Assembly (NCBI RefSeq): GCF_027580225.2
Contig: NC_073354.2
Coordinates: forward strand, 11,136,001-11,200,000
Length of the DNA: 64,000 nucleotides
DNA from: Misgurnus anguillicaudatus
Taxonomy: Eukaryota; Chordata; Actinopteri; Cypriniformes; Cobitidae
Direction of reading: 5' to 3'
Each line of letters begins with the position of its first letter. The stretch's first letter is position 1. The notes beneath the pieces were generated by a model that saw only the letters and a list, made by a program, of their open reading frames with translations, searched no databases and had not been told where the DNA came from. A program made the translations under genes and the position numbers. Below are positions 33,097 to 45,802 of this stretch, one piece after another.

Positions 33097-33742
33097 TATA
33101 TGTGTATTAGTACACTCTCACAAATAAAGGTACAAGAAAGTTGTCTTTTTGTACCTAAAATGTGCATATCGGTACCTCAAAGGTATCTCAGAGGTAGGTG
33201 AATACAAAGTGGTTCACATTAGGAATATTTTAAAAGGTCCCATCCCAGTGACAACTTTTATAAATGCCACTTTTTCCCAGTATTAAAAGAAAAAATAAAC
33301 TGTAACCTTTTAAAGAATTTGTTCTTACGAATGGCACAATTTTTGAACATGTATATCAAATTCCCATGTTTTATTACCATTATTAAGCATAACATAAATG
33401 TTAACAGTAAGTTATTCTGTTTCACAACTACTGTATGTATGTGGTTTTTAAGGACGTTTCCGATGTTTTTACTGGAAAACAAGACAATTTTGATGAGTAA
33501 GATCATGTTTTTGGCATGTTTTGTAGTGCAATAAATGAGTAACAAGAACAGTTGAGCACAAGAAAACATAACCATTGTTGAGAATATCATGTTGCTCCCA
33601 ATTGAATACCTGAGCCTCCAGCTAGTTTCCTGTAAATTTGCTATGGTGTTGAAGTCTGGTAAATGTTTGTGTTTGGTAAATAACAGTTCTCCCCCCTGTT
33701 TCCCTGCATGTGTGCGCACGATAAACCGAACCCTGGTCTAGC

Positions 33743-33965
33743 GGTCTACTTAGAAATGTAATACTATTAGATGTTTCTGAACTTAAACGAGCTATTAAAT
33801 ATTACTATATTATAAAACTGTTAGTTCCAATCCTTGATTCTGATTGGTCAACAGGTGTGCTTTATTCACGATAAAACACTGCTATGACCGCTTCACCCAA
33901 CAGTTCTATTTAATATCACTGCGCCCTTAGCAACACCCTTAGCAACACATAAACATATAATGAGA
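33743..33965. other. Spacer between the two duplicons
   Basis: 33752-33815 is an inverted copy of 28740-28820. 33920-33955 contains a doubled CCCTTAGCAACAC word. Probably decayed transposon sequence. Confidence 0.4.
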
Positions 33966-35481
33966 CAAAATATCTTATTTTTTGGTCATCAAAAAACAGA
34001 AATTTATTCAGGTTTGGAACAATATGCGATTGAGTAAATGATGACAGAATTTTCATTTTATCAATTTTCAACTATCCCCCTAAAGTGCAGAATACAGAAA
34101 GATATCTGTTGAGGTGTTTTAAACATTTTAAATGTAATGCTAATTAGATTGACAAATACCTGTATATGAATAAATTTGATTTGATATTCTTATTTTTGTA
34201 TCATTTTGGCACATTGTAAAAAATTATGTGTTAATGTTTTACACATTGTGTGTGTCATGCCATTTAACGCGTTATTTCATGTTAAAATAAATGAAAGGTA
34301 CAACACAAGTTGTGTTAAAAACAGTGATGGGAGTAACGCGTTACAAAGTAATTCCATTACTGTAATTCCACTACTTTTAGCGGTAATGAGCATGTAACAA
34401 AGTATTTTTTTTACATTTAATGTGTTGTCCCTAAACCAACACACCCACCACGGTCCTGCGACATTAGATCAGAAATGTCTTGTCTGCAAGTGTTTATTTT
34501 TCACAAAATATAGTAACGTGAGTAACGAACTCATTTAAATTTCAGTAATTGTAACTGCGTTACTTGATTTTAAAAAAATATACTTCGTTACATGCTCATT
34601 GCCGCTAAAAGTGGTGGAATTACAGTAACGGAATTACTTTGTAACGCGTTACTCCCATCACTCTTTATAACACAACTTGTGTTGTCCCTTTCATTTAACA
34701 TGAAATAACACGTTAAATAGCATGACACACACAATGTTTTACAGTGCATTGTGTTGGATTGTCAAAACAGCTTGAGTCAAAAAAACAAAACAAAACAACA
34801 ACAACTGAAGACCACTAATATACCCTTAACTGTATATTAGTACACTCTCACAAATAAAGGTACAAGAAGGTACAAAAGTTGTCTTTTTGTACCTAAAATG
34901 TGCATATTGGTACCTCAAAGGTATCTCAGAGGTAGGTGAATACAAAATGGTACACATTAGGAATATTTTAAAAAGTCCCATTCCAGTGACAACTTTTATA
35001 AATGCCACTTTTTCCCAGTATTAAAAGAAAAAATAAACTGTAACCTTTTAAAGAATTTGTTCTTACGAATGGCACAATTTTTGAACATGTATATCAAATT
35101 CCCATGTTTTATTAGCACTATTAAGCATAACATAAATGTTAACAGTAAGTTATTCTGTTTTCACAACTACTGTATGTATGTCGTTTTTAAGGAAGTTTCC
35201 AATGTTTTTACTGGAAAACAAGACAATTTTGATGAGTAAGATCATCTTTTTGGCATGTTTTGTAGTGCAATAAATAAGTAACAAGAACAGTTGAGCACAA
35301 GAAAACATAACCATTGTTGAGAATATCATGTTGCTCCCAATTGAATACCTGAGCCTCCAGCTTCCTGTAAATTTGCTATGGTGTTGAAGTCTGGTAAATG
35401 TTTGTGTTTGGTAAATAACAGTTCTCCCCCCTGTTTCCCTGCATGTGTGCGCACGATAAATCGAACACTGGTCTTGCGGCA
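33966..35481. repeat. Direct duplicon, copy 2 (empty site)
   Basis: Lacks the 1.24 kb Harbinger element: here TTAACTGTATATTAG is continuous at about 34825-34840, where copy 1 is interrupted after CTGTAT. The open frame of 153 codons in copy 1 (33719-33258) is frameshifted here. Confidence 0.85.
34210..34745. mobile_element. Palindromic foldback, copy 2
   Basis: Same structure as 31186-31770, carried along by the duplication. Slightly shorter centre. Confidence 0.7.
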
Positions 35482-36610
35482 TCTCCCTCCCGCGACACAG
35501 TCATATGAAGAATTTGAAAATATCAGAGCCTATCGCAGATGACATCATAAATAACCTATAGGGGACTTCACTGACATTCGCGTTTGGCCAGTGTGAACAA
35601 AGATGAAAACAGGAAGGAAATGTGTATGTTTATGAGGCAGATGAATAACAAGCATTCAATGAATTTGACTTTTACTCTAATTTGTAATCTGAAAACAAAT
35701 GATTTTCCACACATTACTGTCTCAAGGCTCAAGTTCAAAGGCTTGTTTATTGTATTAATACAAGAATTGAATGTAACTGAATTTTCCATGCATAAAAGCA
35801 CCTAGTTCAAACATTAAATCCTGGCATTGTTAAATCCGGGCTGGGTGAACTGTAAAGCAAGTCCCTCTGGCAAGAGCCGGAGACAAAACTAGTTTACCGA
35901 CAGGTTCGAGGCTTTAACTATTGCTCATCAGTGTTTTCCCTGCTTGTTTACATGGAAAAAAGGATTCACTTATAAAACTATATCCATTTCTTTTATGTAT
36001 TCCTTATCAAATTCAAATTGTGAACTGTCTGCAGTATGTTAATATCAGTGCCTCACGTAAAACTGCCAGTGCAAAAAATAATTTTCACAAAATAAATGTA
36101 ATCTATTATATAACTTTTCATTATACAGTTTTTCCACATTTAAGAAAAGATCATTGCTCTTTAAATACTTCAAAAAAAGATGGTAAGAGAGATCCAAGAT
36201 GTCAGCTTTACCGTAAAATTCATAAAGACTTTCTTATAAGTTTCTGTTCTAAACTAAAAATAGATGAACAGGCAAAACAAAAGGCGGATTGCAACACAAC
36301 TGACGAGAAAATATTGCAGTTAATGTTCTAAAATAACATGTGGTGTTGAAACAATTTGTTGTTTGTATTACACTTCTGACCTGTTTAGCAAGTTTCCATT
36401 AACATTCAGGAATATATTTACATGGTTCACAAATTTCAGGAATAACTGGTGAGCAAATCTGAATGTCTATGAACAATTAAGTGCTCAATAGAGGCTGTGA
36501 TGAGACAATGAGTGAAAGTTACAGAAACTGAATGTGGTTTGAAATAGCACCACCTGCCGTTGTACTACTGAGATTTATTCAAACAGTATCCTTCTAGACT
36601 AGAGTAGGCA
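35482..36610. other. Spacer with unassigned open frame
   Basis: A plus frame of 136 codons (35921-36331) is lysine-rich at its end and shows no domain I recognise. Overlapping frames on both strands at 35568-35805 suggest low-information AT-rich sequence. No repeats identified with confidence. Confidence 0.3.
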
Positions 36611-36615
36611 CTACT

Positions 36616-37117
36616 TGTCAGGAATCAGGACACAGAGAACCCAAATGCAGACACGGATAAGGACAAAATAATAATTTATTGAACAAAACTGAAAACAAAA
36701 CCCACGATGGGGCAAACAAACAGGGCAAACACTAAACTATACAGAACTACACTAAACATGACATATAAACAAAACACTAAACTTAACTAGAACACACTAA
36801 ACTTAACTAGAACACACTACACTTAACTTAAACAGGAACACACTGGAAACACTTGAATGGCAAGACCAACGTAGTAAAACAGACGAACCCGCACTGGACA
36901 ACAAACACAAGGACTCTTAAATAGGGAGAAAGTAAATTACAAACACCTGGAAAATAATCACAAGTAAGGGATCGGGGAAAAAGTGACGAGACCCGGGAAA
37001 TGCGTGGTCAGAATAAATCAATACAAAAACCACGCATCTCCCACATGAAACATTGTACTGTCAGAACCCTGCCATGCTAGATCTAAATACAAACAAGGAT
37101 CTGGCAGGATTCTGACA
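36616..37117 (-). mobile_element. Solo LTR (502 bp) with 5-bp TSD
   Basis: Begins TGTCAGGAATCAGGACAC and ends GGCAGGATTCTGACA: TG...CA termini, flanked by CTACT at 36611-36615 and 37118-37122. On the minus strand it has a TATA-like TATTTAAGAG (about 36920) and an AATAAA (about 36680) in LTR order, so transcription would run right to left. A ~20 base word around CTAAACTTAACTAGAACACA is tandemly repeated near 36775-36830. No internal region remains, implying LTR-LTR recombination. Confidence 0.85.
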
Positions 37118-37122
37118 CTACT

Positions 37123-39148
37123 GTACTTAAAGGTAGGGTAACAAATTTGATCCTGAAACATTTTTAGTTATGCTGGTTAAAAGTCTCCTCACACCCTGAT
37201 AGCAATCACTGTGTTAAGTTGATGTATGAATGTATTTGTAGAAATTTATGTCATCTGTGAAAGGTGTAGGACCAAAAAATGTTCAACCAATCATAGATTT
37301 CGGTCCGAACGGACGTTTTCTTTTTTGTCCTTCATACGTAAGCGTAATTTGAATGCCCAACATGCAGCAAGTCCACGCAGACACCATACGCCATCGCCGC
37401 GTTCATGTGCGCACACCTCCTGTCTGTAAACAGCGAGAATAGCAAACTTTTCTGCTGAATTGACAACCTGCACAGGAGGCACAAAACGAAAGACATGTTT
37501 ACAACAGCAAAAACTGCCTGGATCATAAAGAGAAAGAGAAAAACCTAAATAAACATTGATAACTTTACTGCTTTATCACGAGATGCAAACAGCTGCAGGA
37601 GCTGCAAAGGGTCTGAAAGGGTCGTTGCACTGTTTATTTTGATACGGTAGGTACGTGATATGTTTGTATTAAGATGGATTCGATATTCTACTTTGATGAA
37701 ACGTTGTGTTGGGGATGAAATCTGTGTTCGTTAACGGATTAGCGTAACGATATAGTTACTACGTCTACACAACCGAAAGTGTGCTTAAACTAATTCTGAT
37801 GTAAACCAGTTGTTTATGTTGGTTATTTTGGAAATGTTGTACTGCAAAGTTTTCTCACTGGTGAATGAGACATGATCTGTGCGTGTTCATGTGTTTTGAA
37901 AGAGGCGTGACTTTGGATGGTGATTTGACTTGAGGGCGGGATCGTGATTTCATTGCTAGGCGGCTACCGTTAGTATTTTTCAAAATGTGAAACCATACCT
38001 TTAATTTAACAAATTTAAAACATTTTAAATAATCACATTTATTTTTATCTATTAGAATATTATTCTCACTGTTTTTTATTTAGATACATACAAACAAACT
38101 GTTCAATCAGATTTAATCTAGGGTAATAACTTATTTAATATAACGTATTACTTATTACAATGTGTAAACTTAAAACCAAAAACTTATACTAACATTGCCT
38201 TAAACTAATACTTAGAACTTATAATGAGAGGAACGCCTGTTCAACTCCAGTCCTTTTTGATTTTCTAATGAATTGAACACAGAATAGTGTAGATGCTGAT
38301 GAGGGTTTCAGAAAGCGGAAGTAGCCTACTAGACCAGATGGCACCGGATGCTATTCTCTTATAAATTTTGCAGAACTGGCAGATTTTTTAAACTTTATTT
38401 ATATGCAGAAGAGTCATCCATCAGCATTTTTAAGCATAAAGTTTGGGAAAGGAGACACACCGTCTCATTCTTCCCCTGGGAACAAGGAACTCACGCTATG
38501 TTGACATAATGATGCTTGGAAATGATATAACCAAGCCACCAGACTTCCTAGTGCCTGTCTGTGTGTATCTAACCAGTCAAGTAACATTTTATTTTTATAG
38601 CACATTTAAAAGCAACAGAGTTGCTGTACAGTAAAACAATATACAGTGGCGTGCAAAAGTCTTAGGCTACCATCACCAGCTTTGTTGTTTTAGTTGTTTT
38701 GGATGTCCATCCATATTTATTTTTCACTCTTTTTTACAGGTTTGGGTCCTGCAGCAGAGAAAGCCCGACCACCCTTAAGCCCTTTTCACACCGACACTCC
38801 GGAAAATACACAGAAAAGGAATCCTGGATTTTTCCTGGATCGTTTGAACTTTTGTTTATTCACACTGCCATGATTAGCCGGCATCTGCAAGGTCCCGGAA
38901 AGACACGTGATCTGTTGAAAGTCCTGCCCTCTCTTCTACGCAGCGTCTGAAGTTTGCATATTATTTATTATTTCTCTCTCCAGAAACAACTCGCGTGCAT
39001 TTTTGTGTATGATAAGATTATAAAGGAGCGCGTGAACGCACAGTTCTAATGCTGGTGAATGATCTCAGCTTCAGAGTGGATATTTGACGAGCTCCCTGAT
39101 CTCTGCTTTGATACAGTTTGCAGACATTTCTCATCGTGATTGTTTATA
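37123..39148. other. Spacer with decayed repeats
   Basis: 38576-38640 resembles a LINE 3' end (TTTATTTTTATAGCACATTT). 38643-38680 (CAGTGGCGTGCAAAAGTCTT) resembles one end of a Tc1-type MITE with no partner. 38780-39120 (TTCACACCGACACTCCGG on) is repetitive and its end (38990-39110) is echoed at 41995-42090. No gene supported. Confidence 0.35.
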
Positions 39149-39452
39149 TGTCACGCCGGGAAACAGGAATCAGGACACATATGCAGGGTTCACATAAAAG
39201 GATAACATTTAATATAAATAACATAGAAAACAAACACGGTAACAAACAACGGGCAGAATAAATAAACAGGAACAGACAGGATGGAGACAAATGGCGACAA
39301 TGATCCGGCAAGTGAGTATAGCACAAACAGGGGTATAAATACAGACAGACTAACAATGCACAGGTGTGATGAGGAAGGTAATTAATCAATGAATTGTCCA
39401 GGTGAAGGTAATCAGAACAGACACAAAACATGACACGGATTTAACCGTGACA
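39149..39452 (-). repeat. Downstream LTR of the short LTR element
   Basis: 304 bp, TG...CA termini on both strands. Near-identical to the outer parts of the upstream LTR (40083-40198 plus 41706-41894), differing by small indels, so the element is fairly young. Confidence 0.85.
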
Positions 39453-39470
39453 TTACCTCCCCTCAAAGAG

Positions 39471-40082
39471 TGGCTACCAGACACTCAAGACAAACACAAA
39501 AAAGTCTGGTAGGGTGGATCCAGGGGAGGGACGGAGGGCTCGGAGACCACAGCAGAGCCGACGGAAGCCGGGGTGAAGCCTGCAGGGTAAAAAGCCGGGG
39601 TGAAACTCGCAGGGCAGGAAGCTGGGGTGAAACCGGCAGGGCAGGAAGCCGGGGCAAAGCCAGGAGAACTGGAGCGGCCATCTCAGGGACCGGCTCTGAA
39701 GACTCGATCCTCTTGGGAACTGACGGGGATTCGATAGTCCTGGGAGTCGACTCCCACCATCTCGGGGAAACGGGCTCCTCCACGGTAGCGACCATCCCGG
39801 GGAAAAAAAATCGAGCATGGCGTCCGTGCTGAGCCCCAAATCGAGCATGGCGGTGGACCTCCCAGGAACCGTCCCAGGCGACTCGACCAACAGGAGAATC
39901 ACAGGAACCGATTCGACCCTCACATAACCTGGCTCGAGTGTCGCGGCCACCACCCCGGGGAATGAATCGGGCGTGGCGACAGCTAACTCGAACCCGGCCT
40001 GGAGTTCTGAGCATTGCCTCACAGTAAGCTCCAAGGGACCTCCTCCTTGAACCCGCTGCGTCCTTGAAAGGCCGGATAATTC
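39471..40082 (-). CDS. Internal ORF of the short LTR element, proline-rich, function unknown
   Basis: The minus strand between the LTRs is open in two overlapping frames. One frame (about 200 codons here) ends in short repeats of LPALPVSP/LPSALLW type, then PSLPWIHPTRLFCVCLECLV, and is rich in P, R and S. The other frame shows a similar periodicity, so the openness may follow from a ~30 bp DNA repeat (GGGGTGAA..GCAGGGCAGGAAGC on the plus strand). No gag, protease or polymerase motif. A real protein is possible but unproven. Confidence 0.35.
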
Positions 40083-40198
40083 TGTCACGCCGGGAAACAG
40101 GAATCAGGACACATATGCAGGGTTCACATAAAAGGATAACATTTAATATAAAATAACATAGAAAACAAACACGGGAATCAAACAACGGGCAGAATAAA

Positions 40199-41697
40199 CA
40201 GGGCCGGCCCTGGGCATATGCGGAATAGGCAAATGCTAAGGGCGCCGCCGACCCCTTGGGGCGTCCGTGCGCCCAAATTATTATTTTTTTAATATATGTA
40301 TATAAACATTTAACTATAAATATTTATATATTTTATAATATAAATATTTTGCACAAGAAAACAGCAGTTATTAATGAATTATTAGTAGCATAGTATCTCG
40401 GAAGATCGTGCTTGTTAAATAGCTCTGTGGCTATACTGCGCTGAAGCGGCAGTTTAAAATATAAACCCAGAATTCAGCGAACGTCAAGAACAAGAAAACG
40501 GAAACAACAATCAGACAGAGACGCGGAATTTACATAATGTTACATAGACCATGTTTAAATTTCAATGTTTCTGTAAAGAAATACCAACTTGTTCACTTTG
40601 TTTGGTATTAATAAGCTGCGCATTGGAGTGCTGGCCGCGGTGCTGAAGACGCGCTCGGACGGAGTACTACTGGTGGCAGCACAGATATTTACGTGCAACC
40701 TATTGGAAACTATTATTCGTTATTATATAATTATTATTCGTTATTTTACTTTATTACTTCCACTTAAGAAGAGTTCTGCACTTTTTATTTCAATATTTCT
40801 CTTTATATAAATACTATTTTCTTTTGTAGCCTAAAATCTATAATTTCATTATTTTACTAACCCAACTAACTCATCTGCGCTTTCCGATAGGTTGCACGTA
40901 AGGGGAAAAGTATAGCTTTCTTCCCCTTGAGAAGAGTTGTGCACTTTTAAACTTTAAAAAATATATATCTCTTTACAAAAAAAAAACGTTTTTCTTCTAT
41001 TTAAAAGCTGTAATTTCGTTATTTTACTAACCCAACTAATGACTCCTCCGCTTTCCGATAGATTGCACGTAGATATCTGTGTATATGTGCCATAACGCGT
41101 CTTCAGCACCGCGGGGAGCAGCCAGCGCTCCAATGTGCAGCTTACTAATACCAGACAAAGTTGGTATTTCTGTCCAGAAACATTGAGATTTACATTGTCC
41201 GTGTAACGTAATTTAAATCCCGCGTCTTGGCCTTATTGTTTTTTTCTTGTTCTTGACGTTCGCTGAATTCTGGGTTTATATTTTAAGCTGCCGCTTCAGT
41301 GCAGTATAGCCACACAGCTATATTTAACAATGAGCACAATCTCCCGAGACACTACAACATGCTACTAATAATTCATTAATAAGAGCTGTTTTCTTGTACA
41401 CAATTAAATATTTTAACTTAAATGTGCAGTGTTAAAACGTGTAAAAAAGACAATATTTTAACAATGTCAAGATCAAATGCCTGAGTAACAGGGTATTGTG
41501 TGTATGTGTTCGTGTGCGTGTGTTTGTGTATGTTTCCAAAATATTTTCAAAATAAAGAAAAACAAGACAAATTTGTGCAGTTTGTTTCTGTGTAAGTTTA
41601 TGAACAAAATGATTGGAACACAATTGTGATTCTGTGATTCTAAAGGGCACCAGGTGAAATCTTGCCTAGGGCAGCAAATTGGCCAGGGCCGGCCCTG
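40199..41697. mobile_element. hAT element (CAGGGCCGGCCC ends) in the upstream LTR, 8-bp TSD
   Basis: Starts CAGGGCCGGCCCTGGGCAT and ends, inverted, CAGGGCCGGCCCTGGCCAAT. Flanks AGAATAAA at 40191-40198 and 41698-41705 are identical, and the intact LTR at 39149-39452 has a single AGAATAAA at this spot, confirming the site. Large inner inverted arms (about 40355-40660 and 41095-41400, around CAGCGAACGTCAAGAACAAG) make it a foldback. An ACCCAACTAA..CTTTCCGATAG block is doubled at 40860 and 41030. Non-coding, 1499 bp. Confidence 0.93.
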
Positions 41698-41894
41698 AGA
41701 ATAAATAAACAGGAACAGACAGAATGAAGACGATTGGCGACAATGATCCGGCAAGTGAGTATAGCACAAACAGGGGTATAAATACAGACAGACTAACAAT
41801 GCACAGGTGTGATGAGGAAGGTAATTAATCAATGAATGTCCAGGTGACGGTAATCGAAACAGACACAAAACATGACACGAATTTAACCGTGACA

Positions 41895-43440
41895 ATATAT
41901 GCATTTAAAACCCGCATTTTGAGGGTGCTGAACGATATATCTTGTTGGGATGGCGCATAGGCCTTTTTGTTTATTATAAGCTCAAAATGAGCACGTGAAG
42001 CAATATTCTTTTATGCTGCTGAATGATCTCCGTTTCAACGCAGTAAGTGACGAGCTAACTTACCTGATATCTGCTTCCCTATTTAATGTCCTGATGTTTT
42101 CAGTCTAGTGCTCGTTCATTTTCTTCAATGTGTTTAGTACCTTGGTTATGTTGGTCTTCTCTTGTTAAGTTTTGTCTTGTTTGCTCCCCCGAAGGCTTTC
42201 TGCTATTTATTCAAACTAATTTTTGTTGAGAGCTGCCTGCGTCTTTGAAAATCATGACACTTCGTGTTCGTGTCGTTTATATAATTTGGACTTACGTGTC
42301 TATTTCCAACACAACACAGAAATCTTATTTACCGCATGCAACTCATGACCGGTTGAGACTTTTAATGACATCCAGCGTTAAACAAACAAACACACAAAAC
42401 TCCGCTGCTACTCCGGATAAACAAACTATATCCATTGTTTCCATAATGCTGGCTTCTCCTTACATCCAAAAACACACTTCTTCTTTCCTGCCATTGTTGA
42501 GTCTTGATATAAAACAAAGCTGTGGCATGATGCCTGTGACTTTTAGAATCCTCGGTTCTCGCTCTCCCACTGATTGATGTGTGGGTGTGGTTTTCCGGGG
42601 GAAGTGACCATAAAAAGAAGTGATACGTATGGCTTACCCGGTACGTCAGCTGGACCCGTATTCGAAAATAAACTTTATGAAACTTGTCTGAACCCTGGCG
42701 AGGTGCATTCAGAAATACTCTGTCACCCGTCCAACTGCTTTTTGACACTTTGCCTATGTTTAGCCAACCCATTATCACGAAATTACGTACCTATAGTCAC
42801 TTAATTTTGTGAGTGTTTTCCGTGACACTGACACGTTTTTCCGCCTTTTTGTTACCTCAATAAATTTAAGGTCATTCCGATTGTATTTGTGTACATTTTA
42901 ATTATAAACATTAAAGGCTCACTCTTTTTATGACTAAAATAACAGTAAAGGGAAAAAAAGAATTGCCAAAAATTAAAACAGACAAAACGGAATTTGCAAA
43001 AATTAAAACGGATAAAACGGAATTTGGGAAAAAAATAAAACGGATTTTATAGGGCCCTAAATTCAGATATTACCACTCCCATCTGTGCTACTTTGTCACA
43101 TTTATGTGAATAATAGACAAAAATAATACATTCATAGCACCAAAGAATGCTTATGAGATACACCCAAAATGAATCTTATCTCATGTTTGACCATCAGACA
43201 TGACTACATTTTCTAACACACAAACATTAATATTATATGTGGGTTTTCTGCATTATTGTATAGTCTAATTAATGCACTGTATTGATTGGTTCCTGCTGGT
43301 GACGGCACACCATAACATCTCAAAAAACACTGCTGGTGACGGTGCACCATAACACATTGTTACTCACTGCATTACTACACACATATAGGCTTATGTCTAA
43401 ATACATTAAAAAAAACTCACTTACATTATAGGCTAGCATT
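41895..43440. other. Spacer with small repeats
   Basis: 41995-42090 echoes 38990-39110. 42770-42830 matches an end of the element at 27553-28497. 42965-43040 holds ~2.5 copies of a ~29 base unit with AAAACGGATAAAACGGAATT. CTGCTGGTGACGG..CACCATAACA is doubled at 43292 and 43330. The frames at 42245-42804 overlap on both strands without domains. Confidence 0.4.
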
Positions 43441-44581
43441 GCAATATAATTTATAACGGAATTTCCCGGGCTTTCCTCTGTGCAAAGTTGTGAATTAAAT
43501 CCTCAAGATCCAGATGGTGTGCACGGACACTCTTAATTGACAGTATGGCAAGTTCGGAGAGACGAGTCTGTCCAATTGAGCTCCTGAGATAGCTTTTTGT
43601 CAGTTTCAGTTTTGAAAAAGCAGCATGAAAACCTCCCCGAAACTCGCAGTGATGCAGCTGTTCTCGACAATCAGCATCTTCATCAGCTGTTGCACTGTTT
43701 TTATTTGTGAGAAGCTGTCTTTCAAGCATGCACGGAATGATAACAATTGCATTGGGAAATCAGTGGTAATATCATCACTATAAATCTCAACCAGCCTGTT
43801 TGCTTGCAAAACAGTTCATCATCTGTTGCAGTGCAAAGGGTCTCGGGCAATAGAACTTTAAAATTGTCAACTGTTGATCGTAAACCGGTGAATCCCTGGG
43901 TGAACTGAAAGGAAAGCATTACACACATGGAAAGTAAGACTTAGCATCTGCTAAAGGTTCATTTTGACACAGCCCATCAAAATGCACTTTCAGTTTTCTC
44001 AGACGAGTGTTCTCAAATGCCTTGCTCACTCCCCACTTTTCTGAAAGGACCTTTGCTGTTTGTTTCGCATCTTCAAAATGTTCTTAAAACACAGTTAAGT
44101 CTCTGATGGCACTGTCCAGTATCTGGACTGCTGTAGCCAGATCCATGTCTTTGGACTTTAAAAGTTTTGATATCACATTAGTTCACTCCAGGATTTTGCT
44201 TTGGAGGACAACAAGACGCACAACTGAGAATTTTTCCATTGCCTGTTTCAGCAATGCAGCCTCATCCCATTCATCTTTCTTTCTACTTGTCAGTGAAAGT
44301 TTTGCCAATGTCTTCATCACATCATTGTTCCGATATCTCAGCGCCATTACTGCATCGTAACGTGAGGACCATCTTGTTGTGCTCAACAATGTCAAAGAAC
44401 TGCCTTACTTCTTGTATTTTCACCTCATCATTAAGGATGAGATTCAAATTGTGTGAGGCACAGTGTACATACACAGCATTTGGCTCCTTAGCAGCTATCC
44501 TTGCTTAGACTCCACTGTATATACCCTGCATATTTGCGGCACTGTCGTAACCTTGCCCTCTTTACTTGGAAAGGTCTAAGC

Positions 44582-45802
44582 CAGGGCTAGTCAACTGGCG
44601 GCCCGCGGGCCAAGTGCGGACCGCCAATCATCTTTATCCGGCCCGCCGGTCACCTTTGGCCGTTTCTCAATCGGAAGGCTGCAGCCTCCGGAGGTCGCAT
44701 ATGCAGACTGCATTCGTCATCAAGTTTAAGTTAACTGAGCATTACATTCACAAATCATAAGCATATTACAACAATTTACGATTAACTAAGAATAATAGTC
44801 AACTTTATAATTGTTAAAATTCTGAAATTAGACTTAATGACGTATGCAGCCTCGAAATGCGACCTCCGGAGGCTGCAGCCTTATTGAGAAACGACCATAA
44901 TCTGATTTAAATTCAGCGTGGTTACTTTTACCTTTACACTGTACAAGACAACACAGAAAGGGGCTGTGTGGGGTGCCAACCATCTGCGGGTGCGTAATTA
45001 TCTGATCCAATTCGAGCTTTGGATGCATTCAAGAAAATAAACACCCATACTACATACACCGCATGTGACGCAGCGACCGGAAGTGATGTATTTCAGTGTG
45101 TTCCAATCAAAACTGTGTGCAAAGTTAAAATTATTAATTTTTTTTTTTTTACTTTATCAGTAACACTTGAATACTTTAATTACTGTTAAGTAAATTATTA
45201 ACTATACATATATTCGTAGATTAAAGGTTCTCTGCATGACAGATTTACGATTAAACTATATTTTCGTCACGACTGCCACTAGGGGGCGAACTCCGGACAG
45301 TTATATCTGTATGTAATGTACAATGGAAAGGCTGTTTAGCCTATGTATCTATAAAATATTCAAAAAGAAAACATGTAGTGCAATTTTAGTCATTAGGAGA
45401 AGACTGGCTATATGTTGTGAATACTTGACATGTAACAATTAATGAAAGTTAAACAGTTATAAACAAAATATGTTAAGAAGTGTTGATCTTTTACACTTTT
45501 ACTATTAACATTTGGCTCTTACATGTTAAACTGCAATTGTTTTTAAATATTAATAAAGAAAATATGAGTTTTCAGTAATTAAAAGGCTTTTAATTTCATT
45601 TTTTTTTTGAAAATGCATGTTTTTAATGTTTTTTTTTTTTTCAAATATACTACAACAAAAGTAACAAAAATGACAACAACACACACATATATGGTAAAAG
45701 TAAAAAAAATATCAAAAGTAAAAATAGGGATAAAAGTTTGGCCCGCGTCATATTTACAATTTTAAAATCTGGCCCCCGAAGAAAAGTAGTTGAAGACCCC
45801 TG
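44582..45802. mobile_element. hAT MITE inserted in the hAT pseudogene, 8-bp TSD
   Basis: Starts CAGGGCTAGTCAACTGGCGG and ends AGTTGAAGACCCCTG. Flanks GTCTAAGC at 44574-44581 and 45803-45810 are identical. Removing it brings the two parts of the transposase into register. It carries a further MITE at 44656-44902 and a GGCCCGC-rich sub-terminal block. Confidence 0.92.
44656..44902. mobile_element. MITE nested at third level (CGTTTCTCAAT ends)
   Basis: Inverted arms of ~40 bases: GGCCGTTTCTCAATCGGAAG then GCTGCAGCCTCCGGAGGTCG at the left, and the complement at the right ending TTGAGAAACGACC. ~247 bp, non-coding. Confidence 0.75.

Larger units (their letters stand above)
30945..33742. repeat. 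Direct duplicon, copy 1 (contains Harbinger insertion)
   Basis: Matches 33966-35481 in the same orientation at high identity once 31856-33096 is removed. The left breakpoint falls inside the MITE at 30747-31058; the right breakpoint is near CTGGTCTAGCGG. Copy 1 has a ~25 base segment near 31420-31450 (TTCTGTGTTATTATTC region) lacking in copy 2. Confidence 0.85.
39149..41894 (-). mobile_element. Short LTR retroelement with one LTR interrupted by a hAT
   Basis: Two LTR copies with TGTCACGCCGGGAAACAGG at one end and TTTAACCGTGACA at the other enclose only ~630 bp. Orientation is minus: a polypurine-type tract GAGGGGAGGTAA (complement of 39453-39464) lies just upstream of the downstream LTR at 39149-39452. 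The upstream LTR (40083-41894) is ~313 bp once the hAT element at 40199-41697 is removed. Flanks TTATA and ATATA form a 5-bp TSD with one mismatch. With no gag or pol, this is a TRIM-like non-autonomous element. Confidence 0.8.

Noticed and set aside
33258..33719. 153-codon minus frame
   Set aside because: No domain, AT-rich composition, and the near-identical second duplicon (35150-35482) is frameshifted, so it is not maintained.
39470..39832. 120-codon plus frame rich in Gly/Arg
   Set aside because: Antisense of the repeated internal region of the short LTR element; periodicity comes from the DNA repeat.
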